From assembly GCA_945952465.1 (NCBI GenBank), contig CAMFIB010000001.1, positions 62,001-126,000 of the forward strand: a DNA stretch of 64,000 nucleotides, in the 5' to 3' direction. The stretch comes from an uncultured Pseudomonadota bacterium. Lineage in GTDB: Bacteria > Pseudomonadota > Gammaproteobacteria > Burkholderiales > Burkholderiaceae_C. Position 1 is the stretch's first letter, and each line of letters begins with the position of its first letter. The notes under the pieces are model-generated. The model was not told the DNA's origin. It did not search any database and saw only the letters and a list, made by a program, of their open reading frames with translations. Shown piece by piece: positions 35,623 to 44,125 of the stretch. The position numbers and the translations under genes are program-made.

Positions 35623-37324
35623 ACACTTTCTTTTCGGGCACGCCGCCGCGCGGCGCCCGCACCAGCAGCCCCTTGGCGTGGATGCGTTCCACATGCGCCA
35701 GCAGAGAGCGGTGGGCCACAGGCCACAGGCTGGGCGAGACGTCGTCATACGCGTATTTCACCCAGTCGTCCATGCTGTCGCTGGCGTGCCGGCGCATCAC
35801 GTCGATGATCTTGGCCTCGCGCTTGAGCCGGTGCGCCTTGAGGTGGGCAATGGCCTGCGCCGCCTGTCCGATGACGTAGCCGTGCGCCGGCGCGATGAAC
35901 TCGATGCCGTGGGCCGCGCAGGCGGCGGCCAGCTTGTCGAGCGACTCCAGGTAGGCCGTCATGTCGCCGTCGGGCGGGTCGATGACGGTGGTGCTGCCGT
36001 TCAGGATGTGGTCGCCGGAGAACAGCAGGCCGTCTTCCAGCAGCACCAGGCACAGGTGGTTGGCCGCATGGCCGGGCGTGAACACCACCTTCAGCGTGTG
36101 GGCCAGGCTGGGGCCGGCAACGCGCAGCGTTTCGCCATCGACCAGCGGGCGGTCGGGCGTGAAGCGGCTGTTGGGCCGGGCGGTGGGCGCCGACGGCAGC
36201 CCGAAGATGGCGGGTTTGGTGCGGGTGCACAGCGCCTGCAGCGGCTTGGCGCCGGGCGAGTGGTCGGCGTGGGAGTGGGTGCAGACGATGGTCTTGACGT
36301 GGCCGCCCATGCCCCATTCGTCGGCCGCGGCGAGGAAGATGCGCTGCAGGTGCGCGGCGTCGTCGGGGCCGGGGTCGATGACGATGTAGCCGCTGAGCGC
36401 GTCTCCGACCAGGTAGGTGTTGGTGCCGGGGCCAGTCATCATGCCGGGGTTGGGCGCGGTCAGCCGCATCACGTTCTTCAGGAGCGGCGCGGGGCGGTCG
36501 GTGCGCCAGTCGAGCGCGTGGGCGAGCTGGCCGTCGGGGCAGACCAGTTGCAGCTCGCCGAACGGCGGTTCGTGCTCCATGTAGCGCGCCTCCTCGCCCT
36601 TCAGCAGGCCGCCGCGCGGGCAGGAGGTCCACAGCGGCTTTTCGCCGGCGCAGGCGGCCAGCACCTCGCGCACCTCCACGTGCTGGCGCAGCCGCTCCAG
36701 CGTGCGGATGGTCGGGAAGATCATCAGAAAGCTGCCGGCGTGGTGGCGGGCCAGCGCGTCGGCCGGGCGCACCCACAGCGGCTCGAACTGCTCGGTCTCG
36801 TCGGCCACCGGAATCTGGCCCTCTGGCATGCGGGCCACGAGAAAGGGCACGTCGAAGCGCTTGGGCAGGTCGCGGTCGGTGGTCCAGTGGGCCAGTGTGA
36901 ACACGTCGTCGGCGGCCAGCGTCAGGCCGCGTTCGCGGCATTGGGCGACGAAGGGCTGGTGGCGGTCGAGCGCGGCCACGTCACTGGCGTCGGCCGGGCG
37001 GCCGTCGGCGTGGCGGGCCAGCAGCACGCCCAGCTCTTCGTAGCACTCGCGGATGGCGGCGATGGCCTGCGTGAGCTGCAGGTCGCTCTGCGTGGCGCGG
37101 CGGGCCGCGGCGTTGAACGCCAGTGCGTCGTCGGCGTCGATCGCGCCGCCGGGGAACACGTAGGCGCCGGGCGCAAAGCTGGCGGCCGTGGAGCGGCGCG
37201 TCATCAGCACCTCGAGGCCGCGCTCGCCGTCGCGCAGCAGCAGCACGGTGGCGGCGGGCCGGGTGGCCACCGCCTCGCGGTGCGGGTAGAGCAGTTGGGA
37301 GGGGCGGACCATGGTGAAGCCCAT
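35621..37324 (-). CDS. Nudix hydrolase - metallo-beta-lactamase fold fusion protein
   Basis: 567-residue two-domain protein. The N-terminal half (about 20-270) is Nudix-like: VLMTRRSTAASFAPGAYVFP, GGAIDADD, then AAIRECYEELGVLLA, which matches the Nudix box pattern. The C-terminal half (about 290-530) is an MBL-fold hydrolase: GTNTYLVGD, CTHSHADHSPGAKPL (zinc ligands), VFTPGHAANHLCL and LFSGDHILNG, similar to LACTB2-type proteins. Such fusions are known in beta-proteobacteria, but their substrate is not. ATG 37324 or 37312 could be the start. The stop codon lies in helix P1 of the convergent rnpB gene. Confidence 0.85.
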   Translation of the reverse strand: MGFTMVRPSQLLYPHREAVATRPAATVLLLRDGERGLEVLMTRRSTAASFAPGAYVFPGGAIDADDALAFNAAARRATQSDLQLTQAIAAIRECYEELGVLLARHADGRPADASDVAALDRHQPFVAQCRERGLTLAADDVFTLAHWTTDRDLPKRFDVPFLVARMPEGQIPVADETEQFEPLWVRPADALARHHAGSFLMIFPTIRTLERLRQHVEVREVLAACAGEKPLWTSCPRGGLLKGEEARYMEHEPPFGELQLVCPDGQLAHALDWRTDRPAPLLKNVMRLTAPNPGMMTGPGTNTYLVGDALSGYIVIDPGPDDAAHLQRIFLAAADEWGMGGHVKTIVCTHSHADHSPGAKPLQALCTRTKPAIFGLPSAPTARPNSRFTPDRPLVDGETLRVAGPSLAHTLKVVFTPGHAANHLCLVLLEDGLLFSGDHILNGSTTVIDPPDGDMTAYLESLDKLAAACAAHGIEFIAPAHGYVIGQAAQAIAHLKAHRLKREAKIIDVMRRHASDSMDDWVKYAYDDVSPSLWPVAHRSLLAHVERIHAKGLLVRAPRGGVPEKKV

Positions 37325-37378
37325 TATCCGGGGCGGCCGTGCCGGTTCTGGAGCGGGGTTTCACGGGTTGGCGCTGAG

Positions 37379-37454
37379 CGCCGCCGGGCCGCCCCAAGGC
37401 GTGAAGGCCCCCTCGGGGGGCAGCGAGCCACACGCAGTGAGGAGCGTGGGGGCC
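37379..37454. repeat. Dispersed GC-rich repeat element, copy 2 (between divergent genes)
   Basis: Same element as at 21589-21664: CGCCGCCGGGCCGC, CCCAAGGCG, CCCCCTCGGGGGGCAGCGA, CCACACGCAGTGAGGAGCG and GTGGGGGCC. Only a few positions differ. Here it lies between two divergent genes, upstream of dapF, where a terminator would have no obvious use. Confidence 0.75.
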
Positions 37455-37488
37455 AGGTTTCACGGGTGCGACAGCGATAATCGGAGCC

Positions 37489-38367
37489 ATGAAGGTGGCT
37501 TTCACGAAGATGCAGGGCGCGGGCAACGACTTCGTCGTGCTCGACGAGACGCGTGCGCGGCTGGGCCTGAGCGCCGCGCAGTACCGCTTTCTGGCCGACC
37601 GGCATTTCGGCGTCGGCGCCGACCAGATCCTCACGGTGCGGCCGTCGCCGGGCGAGGGCGTCGATTTTGAATACGTGATCCACAACGCCGACGGCGGCGA
37701 GGTGGAGCAGTGCGGCAACGGCGCGCGCTGCTTCGTGCGCTTCGTGCGCGAGCGTGGGCTGTCGCCCAAAAACACGCTCAAGGTCGCCACCCGCAGCGGC
37801 TTGATCGTGCTGCGCGAAAACGCCGACGGCCGGGTCACGGTCGACATGGGCGCGCCGGTGTTCGAGCCGGCTCGCGTGCCGTTCGACACCGCCGGTTTGA
37901 CGCCAGAAACCAGCGGTTCGTGGAAAAAATGGCCGCTGGTCAGCGTGGATGCTTGTTCTGATGCTCCTGTTTTGGTAGCTGTCGTGTCGATGGGCAACCC
38001 GCACGCCGTCTGTGTGGTGGACGACGTCGACACCGCGCCGGTCGAATCGCAAGGCCCGCGCATCGAGCACCACCCGCGTTTCCCGGCGCGGGTCAACGCC
38101 GGCTTCATGCAGGTGGTGGACCGCCGCCACGTGCGGTTGCGCGTGTACGAACGCGGCGCTGGCGAGACGCTGGCCTGCGGCACCGGCGCCTGCGCGGCAG
38201 TGGTTGCCGGCATCCGGCTGGGCCTGCTCGACCACGAGGTGGACGTCGAGACCCGCGGCGGGCGGCTCAGCATCGCCTGGGGCGGCGCCGAGACCGACGC
38301 CGTTTTCATGACCGGCCCGGCCACCACCGTGTTCCACGGCGAGATCGACCTGCCCGACCTCGCCTGA
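37489..38367 (+). CDS. dapF: Diaminopimelate epimerase
   Basis: 292-residue enzyme that interconverts LL- and meso-diaminopimelate for peptidoglycan and lysine. The two catalytic cysteines are C75 in [11 protein letters not shown] and C230 in [23 protein letters not shown] and SMGNPHAV are also conserved. GATAAT (37476-37481) ends 7 bases before the ATG; the GGAG at 37483-37486 is only 2 bases from the ATG, too close to act as a Shine-Dalgarno, so the mRNA may be leaderless. An AT-rich copy of the dispersed repeat (37927-37982) encodes the loop [14 protein letters not shown] between the two domains. The order dapF-DUF484-xerC is as in E. coli. Confidence 0.95.
   Translation: MKVAFTKMQGAGNDFVVLDETRARLGLSAAQYRFLADRHFGVGADQILTVRPSPGEGVDFEYVIHNADGGEVEQCGNGARCFVRFVRERGLSPKNTLKVATRSGLIVLRENADGRVTVDMGAPVFEPARVPFDTAGLTPETSGSWKKWPLVSVDACSDAPVLVAVVSMGNPHAVCVVDDVDTAPVESQGPRIEHHPRFPARVNAGFMQVVDRRHVRLRVYERGAGETLACGTGACAAVVAGIRLGLLDHEVDVETRGGRLSIAWGGAETDAVFMTGPATTVFHGEIDLPDLA
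37927..37982 (-). repeat. Dispersed AT-rich repeat, copy 4 (inside dapF)
   Basis: On the minus strand the order is AGCTACCAAAACAGGAGC, ACAAGC, CCACGCTGACCAGCGG, then an A/T-rich tail (CCATTTTTTCC). This is the same block order as the other copies but opposite to the gene. Confidence 0.6.
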
Positions 38368-38390
38368 CACCCCGAATTCCCCGAGGACCC

Positions 38391-39065
38391 ATGGACACCA
38401 ACCACCCGATCACCGAGGACGACATCGCCAACTACCTGGCGAACACGCCCGATTTCTTCGAGCGCCACGCCGAGCTGCTGGCCGCCGTCATGCTGACCAG
38501 CCCGCACAACGGCCGCTCGGTCAGCCTGCAGGAGCGCCAGGCCGACATGCTGCGCGAGAAGATCAAGGCGCTGGAGCTGAAGGCGGCCGAGATGATCCGC
38601 CACGGCCACGACAACGTGGCCATTGCCGACAAGCTGCAGCGCTGGACGCGCAACATCCTGCTCACCCGCGACCCGCAGGACCTGCCGGCCACCATTGCTT
38701 CCGAACTGCAGTCGCAGTTCCTGGTGCCGCAGGTGGCGGTGAAAGCGTGGGGCGTGGCCGACGCCTACCTCGGCCACGCCTTCGCGCAGGGCGCCAGCGC
38801 CGACGTGAAGTCTTTCGCCGCCTCGCTGACGCTGCCCTACTGCGGCGCCAACACCGGCTTCGAGGCCGCCGGCTGGCTGCCAGACGCCGGCGCCGCCCAG
38901 TCGATCGCGCTGGTGGCCCTGCGCGCCGGTGCCGACCCCAGCGCCTTCGGCCTGCTGGTGCTGGCCTCGCCCGACCCCACCCGCTTCAGCGCGGGCCTGG
39001 GCACCGACTTTCTGGAGCGCATCGGCGAACTCTCCGGCGCGGCGCTGTCGCGGCTGCGCGGATAG
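38391..39065 (+). CDS. DUF484 family protein (GAF-like)
   Basis: 224-residue cytoplasmic protein of the DUF484 family. The N-terminal ITEDDIANYLANTPDFFERH and VSLQERQADMLREKIKALE (helical) are typical, followed by a GAF-like domain (about 85-220). The function is unknown; in E. coli the equivalent gene (yigA) also sits between dapF and xerC. It ends 2 bases before the xerC start, so the two are co-translated. No unusual residues are seen. Confidence 0.85.
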   Translation: MDTNHPITEDDIANYLANTPDFFERHAELLAAVMLTSPHNGRSVSLQERQADMLREKIKALELKAAEMIRHGHDNVAIADKLQRWTRNILLTRDPQDLPATIASELQSQFLVPQVAVKAWGVADAYLGHAFAQGASADVKSFAASLTLPYCGANTGFEAAGWLPDAGAAQSIALVALRAGADPSAFGLLVLASPDPTRFSAGLGTDFLERIGELSGAALSRLRG

Positions 39066-39067
39066 CG

Positions 39068-40009
39068 ATGACCGAAACGGCGGCCACCGACGCCGACGCC
39101 GCGCTGGTCGCCCGCTACCTGGAACACGTCCGCGTCGAGAAACGGCTGGCGGCGCGCACCGTCGCGCTGTACACGCTGGACCTGGAAAAACTCACCGCCT
39201 TCGCCGCCAAGGCCAACGTCGCGCTGCCCGCCGTGCAGACCCACCACGTGCGCCACTGGATGGCGCAGATGCACGCCGGTGGCCGCAGTGGCCGCGGCAT
39301 CGCGCTCATCCTCTCGGGCTGGCGCGGCTTCTACGGCTGGCTGGGGCGTGAAGGCCGGGTCACCGCCAACCCGGTACAGGACGTGCGCGCGCCGCGCTCC
39401 GGCAAACCGCTGCCCAAGGCGCTCGGCGTCGAAGACGCGGTGGCGCTGGCATCGCACACCGGCGAGGCCGACGCGCCGTGGCTGGAGGCGCGCGACGCCG
39501 CCATCGTCGAACTGCTCTACGGCTGCGGCCTGCGCGTGGGCGAGCTGGTGGGGCTGGACGCGGTGGCGAGCAGCGCGGCGCGCGGCTGGATCGACCTGCC
39601 CGCCGGCGACGCCCATGTGATGGGCAAGGGCGACAAGCGCCGCAGCGTGCCGGTTGGCTCGCACGCCGCCGCCGCCGTGCAGCGCTGGCTGGCGCTGCGC
39701 GGCGAGGTGGCGCCGGCCGACCAGCCCGCGCTGTTCGTTGGCCGCCACGGCACCCGGCTGGGCGCCGCGTCGGTCTGGCAGCGCCTGCAGCGCCGCAGCC
39801 GCCTCGCCGGCATCGCCACGCCGGTGCACCCCCACATGCTGCGCCACTCCTTCGCCAGCCACGTGCTGCAGTCCAGCGGCGACCTGCGCGCCGTGCAGGA
39901 ACTGCTCGGCCACGCCAACATCGCGACCACGCAGGTGTACACGCGGCTGGACTTTCAGCATCTGGCCAAGGCTTACGACGCGGCGCATCCGCGGGCGAAG
40001 AAGCGGTAG
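39068..40009 (+). CDS. xerC: Tyrosine recombinase XerC
   Basis: 313-residue site-specific recombinase that with XerD resolves chromosome dimers at dif. The SAM-like N-terminal domain (about 10-100) is followed by the catalytic domain. Active-site residues are visible in LLYGCGLRVGELVGL (Arg), the Lys in VMGKGDKRRSVP, HPHMLRHSFASHVL (His and Arg), LLGHANIATTQVYTRL (His and the nucleophilic Tyr). The start follows the DUF484 stop by 2 bases. XerC rather than XerD is favoured by the dapF-DUF484 context. Confidence 0.92.
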   Translation: MTETAATDADAALVARYLEHVRVEKRLAARTVALYTLDLEKLTAFAAKANVALPAVQTHHVRHWMAQMHAGGRSGRGIALILSGWRGFYGWLGREGRVTANPVQDVRAPRSGKPLPKALGVEDAVALASHTGEADAPWLEARDAAIVELLYGCGLRVGELVGLDAVASSAARGWIDLPAGDAHVMGKGDKRRSVPVGSHAAAAVQRWLALRGEVAPADQPALFVGRHGTRLGAASVWQRLQRRSRLAGIATPVHPHMLRHSFASHVLQSSGDLRAVQELLGHANIATTQVYTRLDFQHLAKAYDAAHPRAKKR

Positions 40010-40021
40010 GCGGGTTTCAAC

Positions 40022-40408
40022 ATGATGGACCTGCCCCCACATGCTCGAACCGCGGCGATCTGCGCAGTGATGCTGGGCGTGACGACTTCGGCAGAGGCAC
40101 ACGGGGGAGAAATCCTGGTGGCCATGGCGGCTGGTCTGGCTTTGGCCTTCGGTGCCGCCTGCGGCGCCATCGCGGCGTTTCGTGAACAGGGTCGGTTCCC
40201 GACGCTGCCACACACCTTGGCGGCTTTCTTGGCGGTCGGTCTGGTCGGCACGGGCGCGTTGACCCGGTCTTTTGAGGGCTTGGTGCTTTTCGTGATGTTC
40301 GGTGGGTTTGGCGGCGTCGTGCCGTTGATCCTTGGGTATTTCATCGCGCGGGGCGCGATTGGCGGGATTCGGAAGCTTTGTCGCAAACGGTCGCCCCCGG
40401 TGGTCTGA
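40022..40408 (+). CDS. Small hypothetical membrane protein, atypical codon use
   Basis: 128-residue protein that I do not recognise. About three hydrophobic segments are visible: around 10-22 (ICAVMLGVTTSAEA, possibly a signal peptide), 31-50 (ILVAMAAGLALAFGAACGA) and a long stretch from about 67 to 112. The C-terminus is basic (RKLCRKRS). Third codon positions use T clearly more often (GCT, GGT, CTT, TTT) than flanking genes, which use G or C almost always. This suggests a young or transferred gene. It lies 12 bases after xerC on the same strand. An upstream Shine-Dalgarno is not evident. Confidence 0.5.
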   Translation: MMDLPPHARTAAICAVMLGVTTSAEAHGGEILVAMAAGLALAFGAACGAIAAFREQGRFPTLPHTLAAFLAVGLVGTGALTRSFEGLVLFVMFGGFGGVVPLILGYFIARGAIGGIRKLCRKRSPPVV

Positions 40409-40460
40409 AAGGGCACTGCCGCTGCGGGCTGCGACTTCCCGAGGCGGCGACAATTGCCCC

Positions 40461-41648
40461 ATGAAATCCATCCGCCTCGCCACCGGCAAGGAAAAATCGC
40501 TGAAACGGGGCCATCCCTGGGTGTTCGAGTCGGCCATCGCCAAGGGCAAGGCCGATCCGGGCGAGACGGTGCGGGTCGACGCGCACGACGGCGAATTCCT
40601 GGCCTGGGCGTCGTTCAGCCCGGCCTCGCGGATCCGGGCGCGGGTCTGGAGTTTCGACCAGGCCCAGCGCATCGACGCTCCTTTTTTGGAAGCACTGGTG
40701 CAAGCAGCCGTGCTGACCAGAGGCCGATTCGGCATAGAAAGTGACGGTTGCCGGCTGGTCCACGGCGAATCCGACGGGCTGCCGGGCCTGGTGGTCGACC
40801 GCTACGGCGACACCCTGGTCGCGCAGTTCCAGGCCTGCGGCGTGGAGCGCTTCAAGCCGGTGCTGGCCGACGCGCTGCTGGCCGCCACCGGCCTCTCCAA
40901 GCTCTACGAGCGCTCCGACACGAACTCCCGCACGCAGGAAGGCCTGCAACCGGCCACCGGCTGGCTGCGCGGTGAGGGCCCTACCGAGCTGGTGCTGCGC
41001 GAACACGACTGGCGGCTGTCGCTGGACGTGGCCACCGGCCACAAGACCGGCTTCTACCTTGATCAGCGCGACAGCCGCCACGCCTTCGCGCAGACGGTAC
41101 GCCGGCTCGGCCTGAACGACGTGCTCAACTGCTACTGCTACACCGGCGGCTTCACGGTGGCGGCGCTGGCCGGCGGCGCGGCCCGTGTCACGTCCATCGA
41201 CTCCTCCGGCCCGGCGCTGGCGCGGGGCGCGGCCAACGTGGCGCTGAACGGCTTCGACGCCGCCCGCGCCGACTGGATCGACGCCGACGTCAACGCCTCG
41301 CTGCGCACATTCATCGACGAAGGCCGCACCTTCGACGCCATCGTGCTCGACCCGCCCAAGTTCGCGCCCACTGCCGCCCACGCCGAGCGGGCCGCCCGCG
41401 CCTACAAAGACATCAACCGGCTGGCGTTCAAGCTGCTGCGGCCGGGCGGCGTGCTGTTCACGTTCTCGTGCTCCGGCGGCATTTCGGCCGATCTGTTCCA
41501 CAAGATCGTGGCGTCGGCCGGCATCGACGCCGGGGTCGACGGTTTCATCACCGGCCGGCTGGCCGGCGCGCCCGACCATCCCATGACGGTGCGTTTCCCC
41601 GAAGGGGAGTACCTGAAGGGGCTGTCGGTGATGACACGCGGTGCTTGA
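40461..41648 (+). CDS. rlmI: 23S rRNA m5C methyltransferase RlmI-like
   Basis: 395-residue SAM-dependent methyltransferase. The N-terminal PUA-like RNA-binding domain is KSLKRGHPWVFESAIAKGKA. The Rossmann domain has LNCYCYTGGFTVAALAGGA, TSIDSSGPALA, and DAIVLDPPKFAPT, then LLRPGGVLFTFSCSGGI whose Cys is the catalytic nucleophile type. RlmI methylates C1962 of E. coli 23S rRNA. Residues 72-92 are encoded by an AT-rich copy of the dispersed repeat, between the PUA domain and the middle domain. GACAAT (40449-40454) lies 6 bases before the ATG with no Shine-Dalgarno, a probable leaderless start. Confidence 0.88.
   Translation: MKSIRLATGKEKSLKRGHPWVFESAIAKGKADPGETVRVDAHDGEFLAWASFSPASRIRARVWSFDQAQRIDAPFLEALVQAAVLTRGRFGIESDGCRLVHGESDGLPGLVVDRYGDTLVAQFQACGVERFKPVLADALLAATGLSKLYERSDTNSRTQEGLQPATGWLRGEGPTELVLREHDWRLSLDVATGHKTGFYLDQRDSRHAFAQTVRRLGLNDVLNCYCYTGGFTVAALAGGAARVTSIDSSGPALARGAANVALNGFDAARADWIDADVNASLRTFIDEGRTFDAIVLDPPKFAPTAAHAERAARAYKDINRLAFKLLRPGGVLFTFSCSGGISADLFHKIVASAGIDAGVDGFITGRLAGAPDHPMTVRFPEGEYLKGLSVMTRGA
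40675..40738 (+). repeat. Dispersed AT-rich repeat, copy 5 (inside rlmI)
   Basis: Blocks GCTCCTTTTTTGGAAGC, GCAAGC, CCGTGCTGACCAGAGG and the tail CCGATTCGGCATAGAAA. The inverted arms GCTCC/GGAAGC are preserved as in the murD copy. It is read in frame. Confidence 0.6.
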
Positions 41649-41737
41649 GAAGCCCTGCTGCGGCCCCACCTGACCCCGGCCGCTACACTTCCCTCCCGCC
41701 GCGCCTGGCCCGCGGCCTGCACCGGACCACACACACC

Positions 41738-42823
41738 ATGGAACTCATCCCCGCCACCATCCTCACCGGCTTTCTCGGCTCCGGCAAGACCACGCTGCTC
41801 AAGCGCGTGCTCACCGAGGCGCACGGCCAGAAGATCGCCGTCATCGAGAACGAGTTCGGCGAGGAGAACATCGACAGCGACATCCTCGTCAGCGACACCA
41901 GCGAGCAGATCATCCAGATGAGCAACGGCTGCATCTGCTGCACCATCCGTGAAGACCTGCGCGCCACGCTGACCGACCTGGCCGAGAAGAAACGCAAGGG
42001 CGAGCTGAAGTTCGACCGCGTCGTCATCGAAACCACCGGCCTCGCCGACCCCGGCCCGGTCGCCCAGACCTTCTTCATCGATGACGTCATCGCCGAGGCC
42101 TATGCGCTCGACTCCATCCTGACGCTGGTCGACGCCAAACACGCCGCCGGCCAGCTCAACGAGCGCCAGGAAGCGCGCCGCCAGGTGGGCTTCGCCGACC
42201 AGATATTCATCAGCAAGACCGACCTGGTGGAGCCCGCCGCGGTCGACGCCCTGAAGCACCGGCTCAAGCACATGAACCCGCGGGCGCCGCAGAAGGCCGT
42301 GCATTTCGGCGAGGTGGCGATTGCCGAGGTGTTCGACCTCAAGGGCTTCAACCTGAACGCCAAGCTGGAGATCGACCCCGAGTTCCTGGAACCCGAGGCG
42401 CACGGCCACCACCACCACCACGGTCATGACCACCACGACCATGGCCATGACCACGTGCACGGCGAGCACTGCAACCACCCGTCGCACGCCCACGACCACG
42501 ATCACGGCCATCACCACCACCACGACGACGACGTCAAAAGCTTCGTCTTCAAGTCCGACCGCAAGTTCGACCCCGCCAAGCTCGAAGACTTCCTGGGCGC
42601 CATCGTCAACATCTACGGCCCCAAGATGTTGCGCTACAAGGGCGTGCTCAACATGAAGGGCACCGACCGCAAGGTCATTTTCCAGGGCGTGCACCAGCTC
42701 ATGGGCAGCGACCTCGGCCCCACCTGGGGGCCCAAGGAAAAGCGCAACAGCAAGATGGTGTTCATCGGCATCGACCTGCCGAAGGATATTTTTCTGCAGG
42801 GGTTGGAGGAAGCCCTGGTTTGA
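41738..42823 (+). CDS. CobW/Zng1-type GTPase with histidine-rich metal-binding loop
   Basis: 361-residue G3E GTPase, a zinc (or other metal) chaperone family. The P-loop is TGFLGSGKTTLLKR. The metal-binding CxCC motif is SNGCICCTIR, and the guanine motif is ISKTDL. Between the GTPase and the C-terminal CobW domain lies a His/Asp-rich loop (residues about 225-266, 42390-42530) with several HHHHH and HDHDH runs, which should bind several metal ions. The C-terminal domain includes FVFKSDRKFDPAKLEDFLGA. It lies upstream of a DksA that has lost most zinc-binding cysteines, a pairing of interest in zinc limitation; the link is inference. Confidence 0.85.
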   Translation: MELIPATILTGFLGSGKTTLLKRVLTEAHGQKIAVIENEFGEENIDSDILVSDTSEQIIQMSNGCICCTIREDLRATLTDLAEKKRKGELKFDRVVIETTGLADPGPVAQTFFIDDVIAEAYALDSILTLVDAKHAAGQLNERQEARRQVGFADQIFISKTDLVEPAAVDALKHRLKHMNPRAPQKAVHFGEVAIAEVFDLKGFNLNAKLEIDPEFLEPEAHGHHHHHGHDHHDHGHDHVHGEHCNHPSHAHDHDHGHHHHHDDDVKSFVFKSDRKFDPAKLEDFLGAIVNIYGPKMLRYKGVLNMKGTDRKVIFQGVHQLMGSDLGPTWGPKEKRNSKMVFIGIDLPKDIFLQGLEEALV

Positions 42824-43049
42824 CGGCCTTTGCGCGTAAGCTCAAGTCTTTTCGCTGGAGGACGAAATGATCGTCGCCATGCTGCAAATGTTCGGCTTGG
42901 TTCGCAGCGAACCAACCAAGGGTAAACAGGGGGAAGGTCCGGGAGCCGAAATCACGGCAAACGCGCCGGAAACAGGTATAACGTCGGGCAATTCGGAAAA
43001 GGCCGGGCCTCGCGCTGAGGTGGCCGCCCGCTCCGACAGGAGACCCGCC

Positions 43050-44093
43050 GTGAAAGCCCCCGCGAAGAAGACCGCCGCATCGCCCGCCGCCAACAAGCCG
43101 GCGGCGAAGAAGGCTGCCCCCGCTTCGGCCAAGCCGGCTCCGAAAACGGCCACCGCCAAAGCGCCGGCCAAGGCCGCCAAACCGGCGGCGAAACCCGCCA
43201 GCCAGGCCGCTGCCAAGCCGGCCGCCAAGGCTGCGCCGGCCAAACCGGTGGCCAAACCGGCTGCAAAATCCCCGGCCAAGCCCGCCGCCAAGGCGGCTCC
43301 GGCCAAAGCACCCGCCGCCAAGCCGGTGCCCAAAGCGGCCGCCGCCAAGCCCGCCGCCCCGGTGAAACCGGCGGCCAAGCCCGTTCCGGTGCCGGCCAAG
43401 GCCGCACCGGCGAAGGCGGCAGCGCCCGAAAAAGGCAAGCCGGTGCCCATTCCTCTCACCGCCATTCCCAAACCCGTTGGTGCGCCGTCGGCGTCGCCGT
43501 CGTCCTCGCGCGGCGCGGCATTGGCCGCGCCCTCGCTCTCCTCGTCCGTCACGGTCGCGTCCAACGCAGCCAAAGCCAGTTATTCCATGTCTCCCGTGTC
43601 CGCTCCCATGCCTTCTCCCGCCGTTCCCCAGCCCGTCAAGAAAGACCCCAAGCTCGCCAACAACTGGAAGACCAAGTCGGTCGATCAGTTGAGTGACCAG
43701 GAAGTGCTGGCCATGCCGGATACGGAGTACATGAACGACAAGCAGATGGCGTTCTTCCGCCTGAAGCTGGTCGGCCTGAAGCAGGACATCCTCGCCAACG
43801 CCGGCGAAACCACCGAGCACCTGCGCGAGGAAACCGTGGTGGTGCCCGACCCGGCCGACCGCGCCACCATCGAGGAAGAGCACGCGCTGGAGCTGCGCAC
43901 CCGCGACCGCGAGCGCAAGCTGCTGAAGAAGATCGAGCAGTCGATCGCCCGCATCGACGCCGGCGACTACGGCTACTGCGACGAAACCGGCGAGCCGATC
44001 GGCGTTGGCCGGCTGCTGGCGCGGCCCACGGCCACGCTGTCACTCGAGGCGCAGCAGCGCCGCGAGCTGAAGCAGAAGATGTTCGGCGATTGA
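43050..44093 (+). CDS. dksA: DksA-type RNA polymerase-binding protein with long Lys/Ala/Pro N-terminal extension
   Basis: About 347 residues. The C-terminal 150 (from about residue 198, LANNWKTKSVDQLSDQEVLA) are a normal DksA: coiled-coil tip region, HALELRTRDRERKLLKKIEQ, and a zinc-finger-like end YGYCDETGEPIGVGRLLARP. Only one of the four zinc-binding cysteines remains, so it is a zinc-independent type. The N-terminal 195 residues are repeats of PAKPAAK/KAAPAK type, like histone H1 tails, and could bind DNA or RNA. I prefer the GTG at 43050 with AGGAGA at 43038-43043; an ATG at 42867 in the same frame would add 61 non-conserved residues. DksA binds the RNA polymerase secondary channel with ppGpp. 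Confidence 0.85.
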   Translation: MKAPAKKTAASPAANKPAAKKAAPASAKPAPKTATAKAPAKAAKPAAKPASQAAAKPAAKAAPAKPVAKPAAKSPAKPAAKAAPAKAPAAKPVPKAAAAKPAAPVKPAAKPVPVPAKAAPAKAAAPEKGKPVPIPLTAIPKPVGAPSASPSSSRGAALAAPSLSSSVTVASNAAKASYSMSPVSAPMPSPAVPQPVKKDPKLANNWKTKSVDQLSDQEVLAMPDTEYMNDKQMAFFRLKLVGLKQDILANAGETTEHLREETVVVPDPADRATIEEEHALELRTRDRERKLLKKIEQSIARIDAGDYGYCDETGEPIGVGRLLARPTATLSLEAQQRRELKQKMFGD

Positions 44094-44125
44094 GGCGGCA
44101 CCGGCCGGCAGCCGCTCCTCCCCGC

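Noticed and set aside
42390-42530. His-codon repeat in the CobW gene as a DNA repeat element
   Set aside because: The codons vary (CAC/CAT, GAC/GAT) and the reading frame is intact; it is a protein-level metal-binding loop.
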